Source of the DNA: a virus
Virus record (IMG/VR): IMGVR_UViG_3300043786_000784
Coordinates: 1 to 30,969 of that record
Reading direction: 5' to 3' (one strand)
Length of the DNA stretch: 30,969 bases
Below, one piece after another: positions 15,530 to 21,607 of the stretch. The stretch's first letter is position 1. Each line of letters opens with the position of its first letter. Both the position numbers and the translations under genes were made by a program. The notes below the pieces were generated by a model. The model saw only the letters and a program-made list of their open reading frames with translations. It searched no databases and was not told the DNA's origin.

Positions 15530-16612
15530 TCACTTCGGCTTCCGGGTTTTCAGATTGTTAGCGCGGGTTTTCAGTTCCCGTTCTGTTTTCGTGCTGGATT
15601 CGGCCATCAAGCGTTGGTCGATGTGGTGGCTGTAGTGCATCACCATGTTCATCGACATGCCAACGCGGGCCGCTATTTGCTGGTGCGTGTGCCCGACCAT
15701 CCGGTCATCACAAACCTTGGTGGCGCGCAAGTCATGGGGCGTGAAGCCCACCAGCGCGGCGCCTGCCTTTGTCGCCTGATAGGTGCGCCATAGCCCCCGG
15801 ATCACGTCATCAGTGGGGGCCTTGCCGTCCATCATCAGGTAGGGGCTTGCTGGGAACTGCCGCCAACCGTCGATGACCCTAATCACGACGGGCGCCAACG
15901 GGCACCAGTGCGGCTTGCCGCGTAGCTTCGTGATGGCCACCTCTATGCCGTCGCCGTCGCGATCCATCGGTCGCATCCGCACCAGATCGCTAATCCGCTG
16001 CCCCGTGGCGCGGCCTAGCACGGCAAATCGGCGCAAGGCTTCCGGCGCTTCCGGGGCCATCAGCGCAGCCCATGCCGCGTTGGTCAGCGGTTTGGCGCTG
16101 TCGCCAACTTCGGGCAGCTTGTCGATTTCGCGCGCCGGGTTGTCCTGTCGCAGCCCGTGCTGAACCGCCATCTTCATCACGGCCTTGATCTGCACGAGCA
16201 CTTGGTTGCCCATCGCCGGCCTGTCGGCATAGCGGGCCATCATCGCTTGGATGTGCTTCGTTTCCAGCTTGGCAGCCGGAAGGTGCCCCCAGGCGGCTTG
16301 GATGACGGCTAGCGCGGCTTCATACAGCGACAGGCTATTCGGCTTCAGTTGCCGCCATCGCGCCGTGGCCTTGATCGCGTCAATCATGCTGTCAATGGAA
16401 CCGGACGGCGCCGGCGCTTCGGCAGTCAGCCGGGCGATTTCCACGTTCCATTCGGGCGTGCCGGGATCAGGCAGGCGCGTCAATGGCCCGCGTGTCGGCT
16501 TCCCACGGTCGCGCTGGTGATACCAGTAGACCGTGCCGGATGGCTTGACGACGCGGAAAACGTCTTTAGGCACCGGCACGACGGCGGCGCGTCTTTTGCG
16601 GCGCTTCGGCAT
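15530..16612 (-). CDS. int: Tyrosine-family integrase
   Basis: This encodes 360 residues from the ATG at 16612, chosen over a longer frame (to 16774) because GGAGGG sits about 10 bases upstream and the product starts 'MPKRRKRRAAVV'. It has an N-terminal arm-binding region, a core-binding helical domain (about 72-165, 'LKPNSLSLYEAALAVIQAAW'), and a catalytic domain with R206 ('ATGQRISDL'), a Lys near 229-233, H293 and R296 ('TPHDLRAT') and nucleophile Y327 ('MNMVMHYSHH'). The usual second His/Trp position, eight residues before Tyr, is Met319. It integrates the phage at attP, which is likely just downstream. It is the last gene of the leftward operon. Its C-terminus repeats 'LKTR'. Confidence 0.9.
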   Translation of the reverse strand: MPKRRKRRAAVVPVPKDVFRVVKPSGTVYWYHQRDRGKPTRGPLTRLPDPGTPEWNVEIARLTAEAPAPSGSIDSMIDAIKATARWRQLKPNSLSLYEAALAVIQAAWGHLPAAKLETKHIQAMMARYADRPAMGNQVLVQIKAVMKMAVQHGLRQDNPAREIDKLPEVGDSAKPLTNAAWAALMAPEAPEALRRFAVLGRATGQRISDLVRMRPMDRDGDGIEVAITKLRGKPHWCPLAPVVIRVIDGWRQFPASPYLMMDGKAPTDDVIRGLWRTYQATKAGAALVGFTPHDLRATKVCDDRMVGHTHQQIAARVGMSMNMVMHYSHHIDQRLMAESSTKTERELKTRANNLKTRKPK

Positions 16613-16793
16613 AACGCAGGCCCTCCAAGAACGGGTCATCGTGGCGCGGCTGTTCTGTCTGGGCAAGCGCAGGCACGATGCGAATTGTGCCGTCCCGCGT
16701 GATTTCCACGGCGCGCGGAATGGCGCTCTTGTCAGCCGCTCGAATGGCGCGGGCCAGATCGCCTTGGCGAACAATTGCGGGTGGCGTGGTCAT
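16566..16793 (-). CDS. Small protein overlapping integrase start
   Basis: This encodes 75 residues. The N-terminal 'PAIVRQGDLARAIRAADK' looks like a short helix-turn-helix-like segment, then a small beta part ('AVEITRDGTIRIVPAL') and a basic tail. From memory, similar small proteins often precede integrases in rhizobial prophages. An excisionase/recombination-directionality role is possible but not shown. It overlaps the integrase gene by 47 bp and the preceding gene by 4 (ATGA), so the three are co-translated. Confidence 0.65.
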   Translation of the reverse strand: MTTPPAIVRQGDLARAIRAADKSAIPRAVEITRDGTIRIVPALAQTEQPRHDDPFLEGLRYAEAPQKTRRRRAGA

Positions 16794-17158
16794 CGCCAGC
16801 CTTCCACCCGCCAGATGCGCGCCAGCTTGCCTTCGGTAAACCGGGCGCAGTATTCGACAAACAGGCCGTCATGACGTGTGCACATGTAAAGGTCACCGTG
16901 GAACGGAATGACTTCATCGCCAATCGGGACGCGGCGTTCGGCGCCGTAAAGCGCGGCCAAGCCTTCGCCATCCGGGAACGGGCGTTCGTCGCGCGGGACG
17001 GTTTCAAGCCGCGTCTTGTGGTGGATTAGCAGCCCATCAGCGGTAATCGTGTAATCGCCTAAATGCTGTTCTTCCGTGTCCTTGGTCTGGAAAACCGCGT
17101 CTTGTGGCCCGTTGTCAGGCAACGGCGCCTTGCATCGGATGTGGTCATACAGTCCCAT
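16790..17158 (-). CDS. Conserved phage protein ('MGLYDHIRCKAPLPD' family)
   Basis: This encodes 122 residues from the ATG at 17158, with AGGAG 6 bases upstream; the longer frame would lie inside the neighbouring gene. The pattern 'MGLYDHIRCKAPLPD', then 'FQTKDTEEQHLGDYTITADG', is a widespread small phage family with no known function. Such proteins look like small beta-rich domains. It overlaps the upstream gene by 14 bp. Function unknown. Confidence 0.7.
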   Translation of the reverse strand: MGLYDHIRCKAPLPDNGPQDAVFQTKDTEEQHLGDYTITADGLLIHHKTRLETVPRDERPFPDGEGLAALYGAERRVPIGDEVIPFHGDLYMCTRHDGLFVEYCARFTEGKLARIWRVEGWR

Positions 17159-17615
17159 TGGGCGCTCCTGTAGGCTCGTCGTCCATGTGGTCCCTGATGT
17201 TCGGATGGTCCGCAAACCGGCGCCGCGCCTCCTCCAAAGCAAGCCCGAACCGCCATTGCACCCACGCATCATGCGCTTGCCTTGCCAGTCCGTAATTGCC
17301 GCGCAGATAGGCCAGTTGCCCATCGGCTCGATACAGTGCCTTGACGGCGCGTGGTGTATGCGTCGGCAAAAGCAACAGGTTCGGGTGGTCCTCGCGACGC
17401 CACAAAAAGCAGCGCATCATGCCGTCAAACGGGTTGCGTGCTTCATAAGACGCCACGATAAGGCGCCCGTCCGGCATCTTTGCAATCGGCGGGTATTGTT
17501 CTTCCTGCGACTGCACGCGCCCGCCGCGCAACGCCAGCAACTCGTCGGCGGGCATCTCGATTTCATCCAATGATGGAGAAAACGGCGGGAGAGGGAGCCG
17601 GTTAGAACTGCTCAT
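17145..17615 (-). CDS. Hypothetical early protein
   Basis: This encodes 156 residues and starts at an ATGA overlap with the gene before it. The N-terminus is Ser/Pro-rich. The middle is beta-rich ('YPPIAKMPDGRLIVASYEAR'), and the C-terminal half is helical with many Arg ('AWVQWRFGLALEEARRRFAD'). No known motif is visible. Its place in the tightly coupled leftward operon suggests early expression during infection. Function unknown. Confidence 0.6.
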   Translation of the reverse strand: MSSSNRLPLPPFSPSLDEIEMPADELLALRGGRVQSQEEQYPPIAKMPDGRLIVASYEARNPFDGMMRCFLWRREDHPNLLLLPTHTPRAVKALYRADGQLAYLRGNYGLARQAHDAWVQWRFGLALEEARRRFADHPNIRDHMDDEPTGAPNGTV

Positions 17616-17929
17616 GGCTCGTCCTTCGGCGGCTCGGGGAGGGGCATCCAGTGTAGGGGGTTTGCAGCAATCTCAAACTCAGAGCCAGCAACAAACCACC
17701 AATCGGGCAACCGTCCCCCACCATCCTCGTAGCTATCAGACCAACCGCCGCCCCATTGAATCAACTGATAGCCTGTTTCTGCGTGGCTCAGACCTTCAGC
17801 ATGAGCTGCATAAAGCGTAAGCCGCCCTGTCTCTTTGCATTCAACATAAGGATCGGCTTCATGGTTGCACCATGCAAGAATAACTGTCCCGTCCTTCGGC
17901 GCTGTCTCAATCGGTTGCCAGTTGCTCAT
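17612..17929 (-). CDS. DUF551-like small phage protein
   Basis: This encodes 105 residues from the ATG at 17929 (AGGAG seven bases upstream, and ATGA overlap with the previous stop). 'MSNWQPIETAPKDGTVILAW' at the start and 'WMPLPEPPKDEP' at the end are the signature of the DUF551 family, found in many phages and prophages. The family is thought to be a small Trp-rich domain; its function is unknown. Confidence 0.8.
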   Translation of the reverse strand: MSNWQPIETAPKDGTVILAWCNHEADPYVECKETGRLTLYAAHAEGLSHAETGYQLIQWGGGWSDSYEDGGGRLPDWWFVAGSEFEIAANPLHWMPLPEPPKDEP

Positions 17930-18303
17930 TTCGCGCTCCTGTAGGGGCTGGCGGCTAGGGCGGCGCGATGGGCTTCCCGGCCAGCATCGGCGTCGGTCGC
18001 GCCAAATTCGGCCCAAACGTCATAGGCCGTTTCCCAGATGCCTTCGGCGTCGTCCTTGCTGATTTCCACCGGCACCACCACGGCCTTGCCGTCGAGCACG
18101 TCGGCGATGTCTGGGCGGGCGGTGCGAAGAGCGTCGAGGGCGTTGCGGGCGCGGTTCATGGCCGTCGCGTAGCGGGCCGCATCCTGCTTCACCCAGGATC
18201 CCGGCCCCGAGACCAGCTTGCCGCTTTGCCTCGCGCTGTGGCGAAGCACGGCATTCGGATCAATCCACCGCACCATCGCCTCGATCAGAACGTCACGGCT
18301 CAT
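17926..18303 (-). CDS. Hypothetical early protein
   Basis: This encodes 125 residues, with overlaps on both sides. It is mainly helical: 'DVLIEAMVRWIDPNAVLRHS', a central segment 'ARYATAMNRARNALDALRTA', and an acidic-to-Ala-rich end ('DAEGIWETAYDVWAEFGATD'). Its N-terminus has the feel of the small helical proteins in phage early operons. No function can be assigned. Confidence 0.6.
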   Translation of the reverse strand: MSRDVLIEAMVRWIDPNAVLRHSARQSGKLVSGPGSWVKQDAARYATAMNRARNALDALRTARPDIADVLDGKAVVVPVEISKDDAEGIWETAYDVWAEFGATDADAGREAHRAALAASPYRSAK

Positions 18304-18662
18304 GGCTTGGGCTCCTCCGCGTAAAAGTCAGCCGGGGCAATGCGCGTGATGGAGATCCCGCCAAGCAGCGCATCTCGATACATGGCCTCCGTCGCCAGCC
18401 CGATCCTCGCCAGCCTCACGAGCTCGCGGACTGTTGCGGGGTCCATGCGGGCGATGTGACGGTAAGTCCTGTCCCCCTCCTCGGTTGCACTGGCCCAAAT
18501 GCAATCGAGAACCTTGTCGCCATCTTCGTTGACCATCAAAGCATCGCAGCCCGGCCCCTGCCATGATGCCGCTTCGTGAGACTCAAAGTGCCATGCCCCC
18601 TCCGTCACGCCCTCCAGCCCGCGCTCTATTTCGTCCAGCTTGGCGATGGTGATGTCAGGCAT
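18300..18662 (-). CDS. Ead/Ea22-like small phage protein
   Basis: This encodes 120 residues from the ATG at 18662, which has AAGGAGG 6 bases upstream. The pattern is 'KLDEIERGLEGVTEGAWHFE', then a short strand, then 'YRHIARMDPATVRELVRLAR'. This is typical of Ead/Ea22-like proteins: a 'time of sampling'-like N-terminus and the HIA-x-DP-x-x-V helix near the C-terminus. Their function is unknown. It overlaps the upstream gene by 8 bp. Confidence 0.7.
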   Translation of the reverse strand: MPDITIAKLDEIERGLEGVTEGAWHFESHEAASWQGPGCDALMVNEDGDKVLDCIWASATEEGDRTYRHIARMDPATVRELVRLARIGLATEAMYRDALLGGISITRIAPADFYAEEPKP

Positions 18663-19062
18663 TGCGAGCCTCCTTCGCGGCCATCGCGCGGCAGAAGGCG
18701 GCGCAGAGGGCGAGAGTGATCGTTGCCCCACCCCCGCCAATTGAGGAGCTAGGAACCGGACGTAGTAGGAACGAGCATGTCACAGGCTTTTCGGCCCACG
18801 CGTCAATACGCAGCCACTCAACGTCTAGGTGCAGCCTGATCCGCGTCGAGATGACGTCGAATTCCTCTGTCACGGACGGAAGAAGTGAGCCGTAATGATT
18901 GGGGAAAGCATTGCAATCCCAATCAAGGATCATTTCGTTGCCGTCAATGAAGTCCTCGCGCCAGCCGGTCGCAAAGCCAATCTCGAAATCCAACTCCCGA
19001 TCCGGCCCGGTCGCCTTCTCGCACCGCTCGGCAAGCTCAATCCATTTGGCTGCGTCGGTCAT
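18655..19062 (-). CDS. Conserved phage early protein
   Basis: This encodes 135 residues from the ATG at 19062, with AAGGAGG 7 bases upstream. The start 'WIELAERCEKATGPDRELDF' is a pattern I have seen in rhizobial prophage proteins. The rest mixes Trp-rich strands with a hydrophobic helix near the end ('GGGGATITLALCAAFCRAMA'). That may be a buried helix rather than a membrane segment. The role is unknown. Overlaps of 4 and 8 bp link it to its neighbours. Confidence 0.65.
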   Translation of the reverse strand: MTDAAKWIELAERCEKATGPDRELDFEIGFATGWREDFIDGNEMILDWDCNAFPNHYGSLLPSVTEEFDVISTRIRLHLDVEWLRIDAWAEKPVTCSFLLRPVPSSSIGGGGATITLALCAAFCRAMAAKEARNA

Positions 19063-19334
19063 GACTGCGCCTCCTTCAGCTTGCGGATGGCGGCGATGAT
19101 CAGCGTTGCTTGGTGTTCGGCTGACAGTTTGGCGGGATACTCCAGCATAGAAAAACCCTGTCCTCCGATCTTCTCCGCCACCTTCGCCGCTTCCTCCAGC
19201 GCCTCGGCCCGTGCGCTCGCCAGCGCCTCCCGCAGCCGCTCGATTTCGTCGGCAGCTTCGCCCGCCAGATAAGGGCTCCCATCCGGGCACAAAAGCGCAT
19301 GTTCGCGCCGCAGCCGTTCAACGATGTCGGTCAC
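19059..19334 (-). CDS. Small coiled-coil phage protein
   Basis: This encodes 91 residues. The start is a GTG at 19334 forming a GTGA overlap with the upstream stop; no ATG fits. 'MTDIVERLRREHALL' and 'AADEIERLREALASARAEAL' form a typical N-terminal module plus coiled coil seen in many small phage proteins. The C-terminal third is another helix. Function unknown. Confidence 0.65.
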   Translation of the reverse strand: MTDIVERLRREHALLCPDGSPYLAGEAADEIERLREALASARAEALEEAAKVAEKIGGQGFSMLEYPAKLSAEHQATLIIAAIRKLKEAQS

Positions 19335-19492
19335 TTCACATCCCCATCAATTTGGTCGCCCGTGAAGGCGCGTTCGTTGTCCGATATGCGGACGATGGCC
19401 CAGACGACGAAGCCGCTAACCATCAGCAGCGGGAACGTCACCAGCAGCCACGCAGCCACCAGAAGCCAGTATTCGTTCAGCCAGTCGCACAT
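19331..19492 (-). CDS. Small single-pass membrane protein
   Basis: This encodes 53 residues. It fills the gap between two neighbours and ends in a GTGA overlap with the next start. A Trp-rich N-terminus ('CDWLNEYWLLVAAW') runs into a strongly hydrophobic segment 'LLVTFPLLMVSGFVVWAIV', and the tail is charged. One or two membrane passes are possible. GGGGG lies 6 bases before the ATG at 19492. An in-frame ATG at 19504, overlapping the upstream stop (TGATG), would add four residues. A superinfection-exclusion or envelope role is speculation. Confidence 0.6.
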   Translation of the reverse strand: MCDWLNEYWLLVAAWLLVTFPLLMVSGFVVWAIVRISDNERAFTGDQIDGDVK

Positions 19493-19503
19493 GGTCGCCC
19501 CCA

Positions 19504-19725
19504 TCAGGAGTTGATCGCATCCAGCCTGCGCAGGACGGCGCGGGCGGCGTCGCCCAGCTTGTCGGCATCACCGGCAAGCATCCGGTCGGTTAGCGACAGA
19601 AGGTCGGTGCAAGCGGCCATGAACCGCCAAGCGTCGTGGCCCGCGTAATCGCCATCGGTCGCGGCGATTTCTTGGCGCAGCTTGTCATGCGTGACGAAGG
19701 CGCGGCGTGCGGCTGGCTGGCTCAT
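19504..19725 (-). CDS. Small helical phage protein
   Basis: This encodes 73 residues with GGGAGG 7 bases before the ATG at 19725. It is entirely helical, with Asp- and Ala-rich segments ('HDKLRQEIAATDGDYAGHDA', 'LTDRMLAGDADKLGDAARAV'). No motif is recognised. It overlaps the upstream gene by 4 bp. Confidence 0.6.
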   Translation of the reverse strand: MSQPAARRAFVTHDKLRQEIAATDGDYAGHDAWRFMAACTDLLSLTDRMLAGDADKLGDAARAVLRRLDAINS

Positions 19726-20006
19726 TGCGCAGCCTCCCGCTTCATGGCCTGCATCTGCCGGTCAATGGCGAACAGCGCGTCATCTAGGGCATGCAGCAGC
19801 CTGTTGACGCTATCGGACACTTCGAACGACCCGTTCATGTATCCTTCGACGTATTCGGCCTTGCGCATAATCAAGCCGGGGTATTCGTCGAAAACCTTCG
19901 TGGGGTCGCCTTCGACGAATTCGGCGTGCACGCGGTCGATGTCATCGACCAGCAGGCGGATGGCGCGTTTCGCGCGATAGGCGCGGGAAAGCGGGCTGTC
20001 GGTCAT
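19722..20006 (-). CDS. Small helical phage protein
   Basis: This encodes 94 residues from the ATG at 20006, preferred because GGAGGG lies 7 bases upstream; a GTG at 20009 would add one residue. It is a helical, acidic protein with 'AIRLLVDDIDRVHAEFVEGD' and 'SVNRLLHALDDALFAIDRQM'. No known motif is seen. Its stop overlaps the next gene by ATGA. Function unknown. Confidence 0.6.
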   Translation of the reverse strand: MTDSPLSRAYRAKRAIRLLVDDIDRVHAEFVEGDPTKVFDEYPGLIMRKAEYVEGYMNGSFEVSDSVNRLLHALDDALFAIDRQMQAMKREAAQ

Positions 20007-20191
20007 CACGCTGCCCTCCGCATCTGTGCTGCGATACCGGCGACTTCGGCGCGGGCATCGCGTGCCAGCCGGTCGAACACGTTCGCCAGATTGTGGTTGC
20101 CATCGCGACGGGCGCGGGCCGCGTCGATTTCAAAGCGCGTGGCCTGCATGTGCAGGGTTTGCGCGGTGTCGGTGGGTGTGGCGTGGGTCAT
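20006..20191 (-). CDS. Small helical phage protein
   Basis: This encodes 61 residues. It is Ala/Arg-rich and helical throughout ('TRFEIDAARARRDGNHNLAN', 'DRLARDARAEVAGIAAQMRR'). GGAAAGAG precedes the ATG. It overlaps both neighbours. The helix 'RRDGNHNLANVFDRLARDA' resembles small phage proteins that often sit in early operons. No function is known. Confidence 0.55.
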   Translation of the reverse strand: MTHATPTDTAQTLHMQATRFEIDAARARRDGNHNLANVFDRLARDARAEVAGIAAQMRRAA

Positions 20192-20460
20192 TGCTCTTTC
20201 CCCCGCCCCGAGCCGTTACGATGGCCGGACCCATTCGCAGAGCCCAGGCCAACGCCCCTGAGAAAGTGCGCCCCCGACCCGCAGCCCTTGCCGTTGCCGG
20301 GCGGGTCAATGCTCTCACCCTCGCCGCCCCCTTGCCCCTTGCCTGACCAATCGCAGTCGCCAGAAGTGACGCCCCGGCCAACCCCAATCGCCCAATCGCC
20401 GGCCAGCAGATCTCCGGCCATCCATTCCTTAAGGCGCCGCGGCTCGTTGAAATATCTCAC
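20188..20460 (-). CDS. Small protein with Gly-rich tail
   Basis: This encodes 90 residues from GTG 20460, which forms a GTGA overlap with the upstream stop and follows AGGAGGG. GTG 20463 is an alternative. The N-terminal third is ordinary ('FNEPRRLKEWMAGDLLAGDW'). From about residue 37 the protein is a low-complexity Gly/Ser/Asn tail ('GKGQGGGEGE', 'NGSGHRNGSGRGKEQ'), unlike its neighbours. The tail is probably disordered. A frame error cannot be excluded, but the overlap architecture supports the frame. Confidence 0.5.
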   Translation of the reverse strand: MRYFNEPRRLKEWMAGDLLAGDWAIGVGRGVTSGDCDWSGKGQGGGEGESIDPPGNGKGCGSGAHFLRGVGLGSANGSGHRNGSGRGKEQ

Positions 20461-20777
20461 CACTTGACCCTCCTGAACGTAGCAAGGGCCTTCGGGGTGA
20501 TATCGATCACGGCACACACGCCAAAAATGATGACGGTCGCGGGACCCTGCGAAAACTTGCACTTCTTCGGATCAACGCCGAAAGTCGCGCAATCGAGCAG
20601 CGTGCCGCCGCGTGCGGCCATCCATTCCCACATCTGACGCGCTTCGGTCAGATAGGCTGTATCGCCGTCCATATGATCGAGCCGACCATACTGAACCCCG
20701 GCAGCCTGCGACCGGACGATGACCCAGCGGCCATCCTCCCATGTCGGTAAGGGCGCATTCTCTGATGTTGAGCTCAT
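20457..20777 (-). CDS. DUF6948-like early protein, first gene of the leftward operon
   Basis: This encodes 106 residues. The second of two in-frame ATGs (20777) is chosen because GGAG lies 6 bases before it; the first (20783) directly abuts the GGAG. 'GRWVIVRSQAAGVQYGRLDH', then 'YLTEARQMWEWMAARGGTLL', then a Val/Ile-rich C-terminal strand ('ATVIIFGVCAVIDITPKALA') match a small-domain family (DUF6948-like) common in phage early regions. Function unknown. It is the first gene after the leftward promoter at 20800-20833. Confidence 0.65.
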   Translation of the reverse strand: MSSTSENAPLPTWEDGRWVIVRSQAAGVQYGRLDHMDGDTAYLTEARQMWEWMAARGGTLLDCATFGVDPKKCKFSQGPATVIIFGVCAVIDITPKALATFRRVKW

Positions 20778-20799
20778 AGCCATCTCCGGTGTGGATGGC

Positions 20800-20833
20800 T
20801 TGATGGTTGCGCAACTCGAAACTTATGTCAACA
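20800..20833 (-). promoter_or_regulatory. Leftward early promoter/operator (pL-oL-like)
   Basis: Read leftward, TTGACA (20831-20826) is followed by 17 bases and AACCAT (20808-20803), a weak -10. The GTTGCGCAAC palindrome (20806-20815) overlaps the -10 end. The 34-base element differs from the rightward element at 21571-21604 at only four positions of the 32 compared. The predicted start of transcription is about 20796, giving a leader of about 19 bases with the GGAG site. Confidence 0.7.
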
Positions 20834-20840
20834 AAAATAA

Positions 20841-20857
20841 GTTGCCAAAAACGCAAC
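20841..20857. promoter_or_regulatory. Repressor operator, GTTGC-N7-GCAAC
   Basis: A 17-bp inverted repeat lies just upstream of the leftward -35 box: GTTGC (20841-20845), seven bases, GCAAC (20853-20857). The identical architecture occurs at 21582-21598 in the rightward promoter, so both are likely bound by the same repressor (the product of 21175-21531) or by the Cro-like protein. Confidence 0.65.
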
Positions 20858-20870
20858 GCGCTAGGCGGTC

Positions 20871-21170
20871 TCAATAGCAGTTTGTATTGACGAACACGCC
20901 TTGCCGCACGCTGGTGCAGTTGATTTGGCGAGGCTGATAGACCGGCGCAGGCTGGTTGAGCAGCACCGACGCCGCCGCCCACCTTTGGCGCTGCGCCTCG
21001 TCAGCCTTCCGGCGCTGGTCCTGGACGGCCATGCGGCAAGCCAGATAGTCCTGCGTGCCGCGCTTGAAGCCGTAGCTCGAGCAGGTCTGGTTGTCTTGGG
21101 CGTCCAGTTCTGCCGTGCTGACACATCCGCCTAGCGCGATGGCGACGGCCCCAGCTAGAAAAATCCGCAT
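20871..21170 (-). CDS. Small lipoprotein beside the repressor, possible lysogenic-conversion gene
   Basis: This encodes 99 residues from the ATG at 21170, four bases after the repressor stop; AGGTGAGG, overlapping that stop, serves as ribosome-binding site. The N-terminus 'MRIFLAGAVAIALGGCVS' is a strong lipoprotein signal with lipobox LGGC (lipidated Cys16). The mature part is Gln/Arg-rich with five Cys (including the lipidated one) and 'SSYGFKRGTQDYLACRMAVQ', a small envelope-protein pattern seen in proteobacterial lipoproteins. It is co-transcribed with the repressor, so it should be made in lysogens. That is where lambda carries rexAB. An exclusion or envelope-changing role is inferred. 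Confidence 0.7.
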   Translation of the reverse strand: MRIFLAGAVAIALGGCVSTAELDAQDNQTCSSYGFKRGTQDYLACRMAVQDQRRKADEAQRQRWAAASVLLNQPAPVYQPRQINCTSVRQGVFVNTNCY

Positions 21171-21174
21171 AGCC

Positions 21175-21531
21175 TCACCTGTCATTCGCTCTTTTTGGCG
21201 GGAACATAACCTCAAGGACCTGTTTTATCCGCGCTCGTTCTTCTGCGTTGCGCTGCTTCAGGAAGCGCCCGATCCAATCGTCATCCGGGTCGCGGAATAG
21301 GCTTTCCGGCTCGCATTCAAATAGCGCCGCCAGCTTCTTTTGCCACACCAAGCCGGGCGTTGAGCCGCTGAACCACTTGGAAACAGTGCCTTTGTCCACA
21401 CCGATCTGTTCCACGATGTCGGCCTGCCGCAACCCGCGCTTCTCAGCCCACTGGGGGATGAAGTGCGGGCGGCGAGGCTGCTTGCCTTGGTGGATCTGAG
21501 TTACATCGGACATAGCGCCATGAAACAACAT
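21175..21531 (-). CDS. Phage repressor (CI-like HTH protein)
   Basis: This encodes 118 residues from the ATG at 21531, which has GGAGG 7 bases upstream; the frame runs on to 21597 but that would cover the operator. The helix-turn-helix 'LRQADIVEQIGVDKGTVSKW' is clear (XRE/HTH_3 type), followed by 'LAALFECEPESLFRDP' as usual for this family. There is no C-terminal S24/LexA-type peptidase domain, so it cannot self-cleave like lambda CI. It is transcribed leftward, away from the Cro-like gene across a shared operator, and is flanked by two near-identical early promoters. It should maintain lysogeny. Confidence 0.8.
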   Translation of the reverse strand: MLFHGAMSDVTQIHQGKQPRRPHFIPQWAEKRGLRQADIVEQIGVDKGTVSKWFSGSTPGLVWQKKLAALFECEPESLFRDPDDDWIGRFLKQRNAEERARIKQVLEVMFPPKRANDR

Positions 21532-21570
21532 GTTACGGCCTCCGTCGTTAGCGGCCAGCGCAACCAATGG

Positions 21571-21604
21571 TGTTGACATTAGTTGCGAGTTGGGCAACTA
21601 TCAA
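21571..21604 (+). promoter_or_regulatory. Rightward early promoter/operator (pR-oR-like)
   Basis: TTGACA (21573-21578), 17 bases, then AACTAT (21596-21601). Between and over the -10 lies AGTTGC-N7-GCAACT (operator 21582-21598). AGTTG-GG-CAACT (21589-21600) is a second symmetric reading of the same bases. The ATG of the Cro-like gene is 7 bases after the -10, so the transcript is probably leaderless. Confidence 0.7.
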
Positions 21605-21607
21605 TTC

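Noticed and set aside
16613-16774. Longer integrase N-terminus
   Set aside because: It lies antiparallel-free but fully inside the 75-residue gene in another frame, and GGAGGG supports the start at 16612.
20188-20562. Longer form of the Gly-rich protein starting at 20562
   Set aside because: It would overlap the upstream gene by about 105 bases; the GTG overlap with AGGAGGG is more consistent with the operon's style.
21532-21597. Upstream starts of the repressor frame (to 21597)
   Set aside because: They would run through the operator and -10 box, while GGAGG sits correctly before the ATG at 21531.
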